Source of the DNA: Haliclystus octoradiatus
Taxonomy: Eukaryota; Cnidaria; Staurozoa; Stauromedusae; Haliclystidae
Assembly: GCA_916610825.1 (NCBI GenBank)
Contig: OU744446.1
Coordinates: 26,984,445-27,048,444, forward strand
Length of the DNA stretch: 64,000 bases
Reading direction: 5' to 3'
This document shows positions 59,240-64,000 of the stretch, piece after piece. The notes under the pieces were generated by a model, which saw only the letters and a list, made by a program, of their open reading frames with translations, was not told the DNA's origin and searched no databases. The first letter of the stretch is position 1. Each line of letters begins with the position of its first letter. The position numbers and the translations under genes were made by a program.

Positions 59240-59665
59240 TTTCATAACAGATTATGGTTATTCCACTATTGATAGAGCAAATTATAAATTAGCGGAACTG
59301 GATAAGGTCCTCTTGCAAGAGGCTTGGATTACAATTGTCCATCAAATGCTAGCATATCTATGTAACAACAACTACAACACAGCTACTAGATACTTTGCAA
59401 ATTTGGAGCAATGCTGTTAACAAAAGACTCACGAATTATATATAATATATATACAATGATTTTTGCGAGGACTTCAACACTCTGCATCACAACACGCTGT
59501 TAGCAAAATTGAAACCATATGGTATAGATTATGAGCTCTTGAAATGGATATCTACATTCTTGCATGGACTCATCCAAGTTGCATGTATTGACAATGAAAT
59601 TTCAAATCCATCAGATGTTATAAGCGGTGCGCCACGAGGCTCGGTAATCGGACTTTACTCTTAGT
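59240..59665 (+). pseudogene. LINE relic: linker and reverse transcriptase N-terminal part
   Basis: About 59455-59650 reads LLAKLKPYGIDYELLKW, then SGAPRGSVIGLYS, a decayed form of the LINE reverse transcriptase motif SGVPQGSVLGPLLF. Upstream, 59240-59420 resembles the linker between endonuclease and reverse transcriptase (LDKVLLQEAWITIV). Frameshifts and a stop after the motif show it is dead. Confidence 0.7.
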
Positions 59666-59929
59666 TCATTTTTACAAATGACATTATTACTTGCCTGGAG
59701 AATCAATGCCAAATCAAATAAGATATTTAATTGCCACAAAGAATCTAACAATGGTGATTTATTCTGTACCTTGGACAAACTCTGTTTAAGGGAAGATACC
59801 TGGTAATTGCTCATATCCTTCAACAAATGTTCCACATTTACCGTTTGTAACATGAAAGTGCCCTCTTGTCAACATTATTTATCTGGTGATCAGCTTGAAT
59901 ATGTTGATACAGTATTTGTCATTCAGTAC

Positions 59930-60665
59930 TACAGTAATTCAAAAACTTTACAGTCTTTAGAAGTGGATTACATCTCATTTAAAAGATAGGAATCAGTTTA
60001 TCAAAATTGGTAATGACTATGATCAGAAACCTGTATCTTTCCTGTGTTGTGCCCCAGGGTTCAATTCTGGGGCCACTTCTTTTCATTATTTATCTCAATA
60101 AGTAATTAATGTAGACGGTGTCGCCCTACCGAAGGCACCCATACCACTCCTCTATTTCTAGATGAATGGCTTTTTTGCTTTTTGATTTTAAACACTCTTT
60201 GTTGATCTCAGCCACTACACTGCAGATCAATTTAAACAGATTTCATGGCAGATAGGTCTTGATTGTCAATGCGCAACGATGCGCCGTAGCTACTCATAAT
60301 GCAATTCCCTCTGGACCATTCCATCCGCCATCCTCAGATGGTACTCATTTGATGTTTCAGATAAAGTCAAGGCTGAGTTGACCTTCGGGGGATTTGAACC
60401 ACAACCGATCAGATATGATCCGATCTGAAGTTCGGTTGCTCTGCCAATTGAGCTAATCCTCCTTGCCATTTATCTCAATGGCATCCCCAATGTTACTCAA
60501 CACTGTAAATCCTGACAGTATGCTGATGACAAGCAGCTTGTTCACACTTTCAATCCAAAAAACATTACTTCACACATTAATGCTAGCAAAAAAATCAATA
60601 TGTAATTGGATAGAATTCAAAACTGGTGCCAGAACAACTTCCCCTTCTAAAAAAGTTCATCTGTG
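59930..60665 (+). pseudogene. Second LINE reverse transcriptase relic, split by a SINE
   Basis: Before the SINE: SHLKDRNQFIKIGNDYD, and in another frame VVPQGSILGPLLFIIYLN. After it: GIPNVTQ, then the catalytic motif YADD (near 60520), then decayed sequence to about 60665. The repeated PQGS region shows it is a copy separate from the fragment at 59240-59665. Several frame breaks exclude activity. Confidence 0.8.
60100..60467 (-). mobile_element. tRNA-derived SINE, copy 2 (full length, 12-base target duplication)
   Basis: On the minus strand: head GGAGGATTAGCTCAATTGGC (box A), GGTTGTGGTTCAAATCC (box B), a unique body, then tail GGTAGGGCGACACCGTC ending in an A/T-rich ATTAATTACTT. The body holds a small hairpin near the tail (CCACTCCTCTATTTCTAGA; better in copy 3). 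ATTTATCTCAAT occurs at 60088-60099 and 60468-60479 as the target-site duplication, and removal of the SINE restores the LINE frame. Confidence 0.95.
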
Positions 60666-60676
60666 AAAAGTCCCTC

Positions 60677-60746
60677 AACCTATGTTCATGAACACAAATT
60701 TCATGAAAATGAAGGTAGTTCAAAGAGAGTTCATGAATAATTTCAT
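60677..60746. repeat. GTTCATGAAC-family repeat cluster
   Basis: ATGTTCATGAACAC, TTTCATGAAAATG, GAGTTCATGAATAATTTCATGA just upstream of the small gene at 60809. Confidence 0.65.
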
Positions 60747-60808
60747 GAATGCATTACGTCATACTTCTTCATTCCCACTCTAACTACAAAGTAATAAGTT
60801 TGATTCAA

Positions 60809-62110
60809 ATGGCCAAGCAAGCAAAACAATCAAGTTGTGCGCTGTGGGCTCTAAATCAGTGGGAAAATGGACATACAAGTGTAGTAACGGTTTCTTCAAT
60901 TGTGTTGCCCAAAAAACAAGCAAAAGATTATAGACCAGGGGTTATTATTGAGAAACGATTAAGAACTAAAGGAAAAAAGCTTCACAAAGCTATAATTTCA
61001 GAGATACGCGGTAAATCTTCAATTGTTACTTGTTTTGTTTTGTTGTTTTTTTTAATTGTAATTATTTTCTTATTTTGATGATCAACAATTCAAGCAAATC
61101 AGGTACATCACAATGTTTGTTCGGATATATTGATTTACAAACGTCACATTCGAAAAAGCTTTTCTAAAATGAAGGACTGAGAATAACAAACTATTAAAAT
61201 ACTTGAGTTTTCATTTAAATGCTCTATTGCGATAAATTCACAGTGGAAACAAAACAGCAAATGAGTCACATATGTTTGCTTTTTATATAAATTCCAGTGG
61301 ACAAAGAACACCTTGAATTAATCAATCGAAGCAGTTGTTGTTGCATGAATATCCAGGAGACGTGGTTGTAAAACATGCTGTACACTCTTCTAGCAGTAAG
61401 TTATCGTATGAGTTTAACATCTATTTCAATTCTTAGTGTAGATCTTCCATTTAATTGGTTGATGTTTTTATTTAAATGTGTAAATAATGTCTGTAATGTC
61501 ACACATTCTGGAGTAATGTCATGGTGTTATTTGTGGCTGTTGTTTCACATTTCAAAACAGAAAAGTACCTAATGTGTAAAAGTAACAAACATCAGAGAAA
61601 CAACCCACCGACGTTTGAAAAGGCGAAGCCATTATGCCAGATCTCCCAACGTATCGAGGATCAATTCTGATTCAGGTGGGATTCAAAGATGCATGTTGGA
61701 TTTAAATTAACAATTGGTAAGTTTAGATTGTTATGAACTTAGATACTGTATTTTATACAGTGTATAGTTAATTGTACTGGTTATCAGTGTTACTGGTATT
61801 TGGTTGTGTTAATAGGAGGCGTAATTTATTTATATGAAGTGTGACAGCTTCGCCAAGTAGAAAAGCAGCAACATACAGCAAGCAAACAAAAGCAGCAAAT
61901 CGAAGCAAATATAGCAGTAATAAAGCAGTACATAGAGAAGCAGTAAATGTAGAAGCAGTAAACATAGAAGCAATAGATATAAAAGCAATAGATATAATCC
62001 CCACCAGCCAAGCACGTACGTACGGTGACATCAAGGTGGAAAAGTCCCAAGAGAATTTCCCCAAAGAAAAAGACAAAAAGCCCCTCAAAAACATCCCTGA
62101 TGAAGAATAA
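60809..62110 (+). CDS. Unrecognised 167-residue protein with acidic/basic pentapeptide repeat
   Basis: Three exons join through GT..AG introns, all in phase 1: 60809-61010, 61357-61395 and 61848-62110. The upstream in-frame codons lack a better start, so ATG at 60809 (MAKQAKQSSCALWALNQWEN) is chosen. Exon 1 looks like a small beta-rich domain (ALWALNQWENGHTSVVTVSS, then RPGVIIEKRLRTKGKKLHKA), reminiscent of Tudor-like modules that precede BEN domains, but this is only an impression. Exon 3 encodes a lysine-rich stretch and four pentads of the form (R/V/I/K)(E/K)A(V/I)(N/D) (REAVNVEAVNIEAIDIKAID), then a charged tail ending NIPDEE. No membrane segment or signal peptide. The frames agreeing across both junctions support a real gene, but expression is unproven. 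Confidence 0.5.
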
Positions 62111-62346
62111 CTCTATCAATGATGAGTTATCTCAAACTCTTTTTTATCTAATGCTTTTTATCAATATGACTGAATATGAGTGATATTTCAGTGATAATTC
62201 TTCTTCTCGGTCTATCATTATTGGACAAAATGGTAATCCGGTTAGGAAGGATTTATCTTGTTGATATTTTGTTTTTGGTGCTAGATGAACTTAGTGTTTC
62301 TTGTCCCCTTATCTTTTGTATTTTTCTAGGTAAAAAAAGTAAAGTA

Positions 62347-62625
62347 ATTTAGACGGTATCGCCCTACCGAAGGCACCCGTACCACTCCTCTATTTCTAGA
62401 GGAGTGGCTTTTTTCGCTAAGAGCAATGATTTTAAACGCTCTTTGTTGATCTCAGCCGCAACACTGCAGATCAATTTCAACAGATTTCATGGCAGATAGG
62501 TTTCGATTGTCCATGCGCAACGATGCGCCGCAGCTACTCACAATGCAATTCCTTCTGGACCATTCCATCCGCCATCAGAAGATGGTACTCATTTGATGTT
62601 TTAGATAATGTCCAGGCTGAAATGA
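62347..62625 (-). mobile_element. tRNA-derived SINE, copy 3 (tRNA head deleted)
   Basis: Same body and tail as copy 2 (GTAGACGGT..CGCCCTACCGAAGGCACC on the + strand). The hairpin ACTCCTCTATTTCTAGAGGAGT is intact here. The tRNA head is missing: after GTCCAGGCTGA only ATCCTCC remains. TTCTAG on both sides (about 62325 and 62634) may be a short target duplication. Confidence 0.85.
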
Positions 62626-63194
62626 ATCCTCCCTCTTCTAGCTGATGATCGAATGAAAACTGTGTCATCTTCCTGGAGTTCTACCCAAGATGCAATTACA
62701 AAAAACAATTCAAGGTAATTAAGCAATTGTTGTTAATCAACATGTTACCATCATGTTACATCTCACCAATATATGCTATTAATATGCCAAATCAGCAACG
62801 CAGATGACCCATTGCTAGTATTCCTATAATTCATAACATAGACTTGACAAGCCTTGCACAGATAAAGATAAGGAAAATGTCACATGTAGAATTAGGGACT
62901 AATACTACTATATAATTATCGCCTCATAATGCTAATTGCATTCCAATTGTTAAGTTCTCGTTAAGAAGTGTTTTCCCACACATGAACGTGTAATAATGAG
63001 TTGAGTTGTGTTTATTGAGGAATAAATTTTGTTTGAAAGTAATAATAAATTGTAGTTGTTTTTGGCTATTTTCTATGATTCTTGAGTGTTTACCTTTTTA
63101 CTTTGGTATTTACTTGACGCTAGTCTACACTTGGAGGTTCTACCGACCGAATAAAATTTTATAACGCCAAGAATATTTGAAAAAAGATAAACAA
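62626..63194. other. Intergenic, no gene recognised
   Basis: AT-rich, with an AATAAA-rich stretch (63020-63050) just before the PHD protein. A weak minus-strand candidate for a Beclin upstream exon lies at 62638-62680. Confidence 0.4.
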
Positions 63195-63989
63195 ATGTCA
63201 AGCGAACAAACTCGACCACGAACACGTAAACAGACGCAAGGGTCGTTTCCATCGCCTTTAGTTGTTTGTACTGCTTGTAACAACGTGGTAACAGAAGAAC
63301 AGAAACTTTCCTGTCGAGACTGTAAGAGATATTTTCATCTAGAATGTGTTGGATGGTCGCCGTCGACGTTTGGAAAAGCCAAGTCACTGGGTACATGGCG
63401 GACATTTACATGTGAAACGTGTAATGGGATGGCTGATACAACGCCAGGTAGGCAACACAATATTACAATAAATCCTTCACTTGATAGCAACAATTTCGGA
63501 GCCCACACAGCTCTAGTTCAATCTAATTTACGAACAGAATTTAAACAAGATTTGCTTGAAAGTCAAACGATGTTATTAGATCAAATGAAACAATTGTTTG
63601 TGACGTCGGTCCCTGTTCCAACAGCAAGTAGACAACCGCTGACCATTGAGTCTGGAATACCATCAGTTCAGGTGGCAACACGCAGTTATCAACAAACAAG
63701 CATGGTTCCTGTCCACTTGGGCTATACTAGTACTAGTAGGAGCAATAGCATACCGCCAAACTCATTTTATTGCATTGACAATGAGTCAACATACAGTGAG
63801 ATGCCAAACAATGCTCTTGATAGCCATTCATCACCACTATACCCTCCTACCAATCTGGATTTTTCAGCATTGACAAACATAGCCCCATCTCAAGGTTTGA
63901 GAGAAATTGCAGATTCAGAATATTCAGACCCATTTGAAACATGGCTCAGAACCTTTGAACTATACTGTACCTTGGCTCAGAACCTTTGA
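63195..63989 (+). CDS. PHD-finger protein with retroelement gag-like C-terminus (probably a retrotransposon ORF, cut by window end)
   Basis: Opens at ATG 63195 without introns. Residues about 20-75 form a PHD zinc finger: CTAC, CRDC, FHLEC and CETC in Cys4-His-Cys3 order. A Q/S/T-rich linker follows, then IADSEYSDPFETWLRTFELY, which resembles the start of Ty3/gypsy-type gag domains (pattern D.. .W...FE.Y). PHD fingers also occur in ORF1 of CR1-like LINEs, an alternative. The frame stops at 63987-63989 only because a 31-base direct repeat shifts it, so the natural end is probably beyond the window. Intronless structure supports a mobile-element origin; host domestication is possible. Confidence 0.7.
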   Translation: MSSEQTRPRTRKQTQGSFPSPLVVCTACNNVVTEEQKLSCRDCKRYFHLECVGWSPSTFGKAKSLGTWRTFTCETCNGMADTTPGRQHNITINPSLDSNNFGAHTALVQSNLRTEFKQDLLESQTMLLDQMKQLFVTSVPVPTASRQPLTIESGIPSVQVATRSYQQTSMVPVHLGYTSTSRSNSIPPNSFYCIDNESTYSEMPNNALDSHSSPLYPPTNLDFSALTNIAPSQGLREIADSEYSDPFETWLRTFELYCTLAQNL

Positions 63990-64000
63990 ACTATACTGTA
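63942..64000. repeat. 31-base direct repeat at the window end
   Basis: TGGCTCAGAACCTTTGAACT..ACTGTACCT at 63942-63972 repeats from 63973 to the edge. The first copy is in the PHD/gag frame; the second breaks it. Either a real small duplication or an assembly seam. Confidence 0.9.

Overview
The window is AT-rich (roughly two-thirds A+T by eye) animal nuclear DNA. All recognisable genes are split by GT..AG introns. The families are metazoan: a glycoprotein-hormone-type LGR receptor, DDHD phospholipase A1, CNPPD1 and Beclin-1. Interspersed repeats are dense: MITEs, a tRNA-derived SINE, decayed LINEs and a hAT transposon. This suggests a marine invertebrate, and the frequent TAGGCCTA palindrome would fit some deuterostome invertebrates, but I cannot name a taxon.

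Layout, left to right. 1-6380: no recognisable gene. 6381-13580 (+): a glycoprotein-hormone-receptor-like LGR built from phase-2 leucine-rich-repeat exons of 66-72 bases plus one large exon for hinge, seven-helix domain and tail. 13581-19104: intergenic, with a LINE relic, a long palindrome and a MITE. 19105-29916 (+): a DDHD-family phospholipase A1 in 11 exons. 31122 to about 38379 (-), perhaps starting near 43400: CNPPD1, a membrane cyclin-like protein. A hAT transposon (39227-41708) with a perfect 8-base target duplication lies upstream of its last recognised 5' exon. 43722-48917 (+): a three-exon protein with one SH3 domain and a C-terminal U1-type zinc finger. 50586-58891 (-): Beclin-1, from the BH3 region to the C-terminus. 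58892-60808: LINE relics, one interrupted by a SINE. 60809-62110 (+): an unrecognised 167-residue three-exon gene. 63195 to the end (+): a PHD-finger protein with a retroelement-gag-like tail, cut by the window edge.

The host genes are unrelated housekeeping or signalling genes (hormone reception, lipid hydrolysis, autophagy) in alternating orientation; I see no operon-like logic. The unusual content is the repeat landscape: a GTTCATGAAC palindrome family in about ten clusters, a pogo-like MITE with a long internal variant, a short MITE with CAGACATGAG termini, an interstitial telomere-like repeat beside a tRNA-like sequence, and a 349-base exact-looking tandem duplication in an intron. The most interesting protein features are the FG/glycine-rich hinge of the receptor, the replaced Gly-Asp of the Beclin BH3 motif, and the SH3 plus U1-finger combination.
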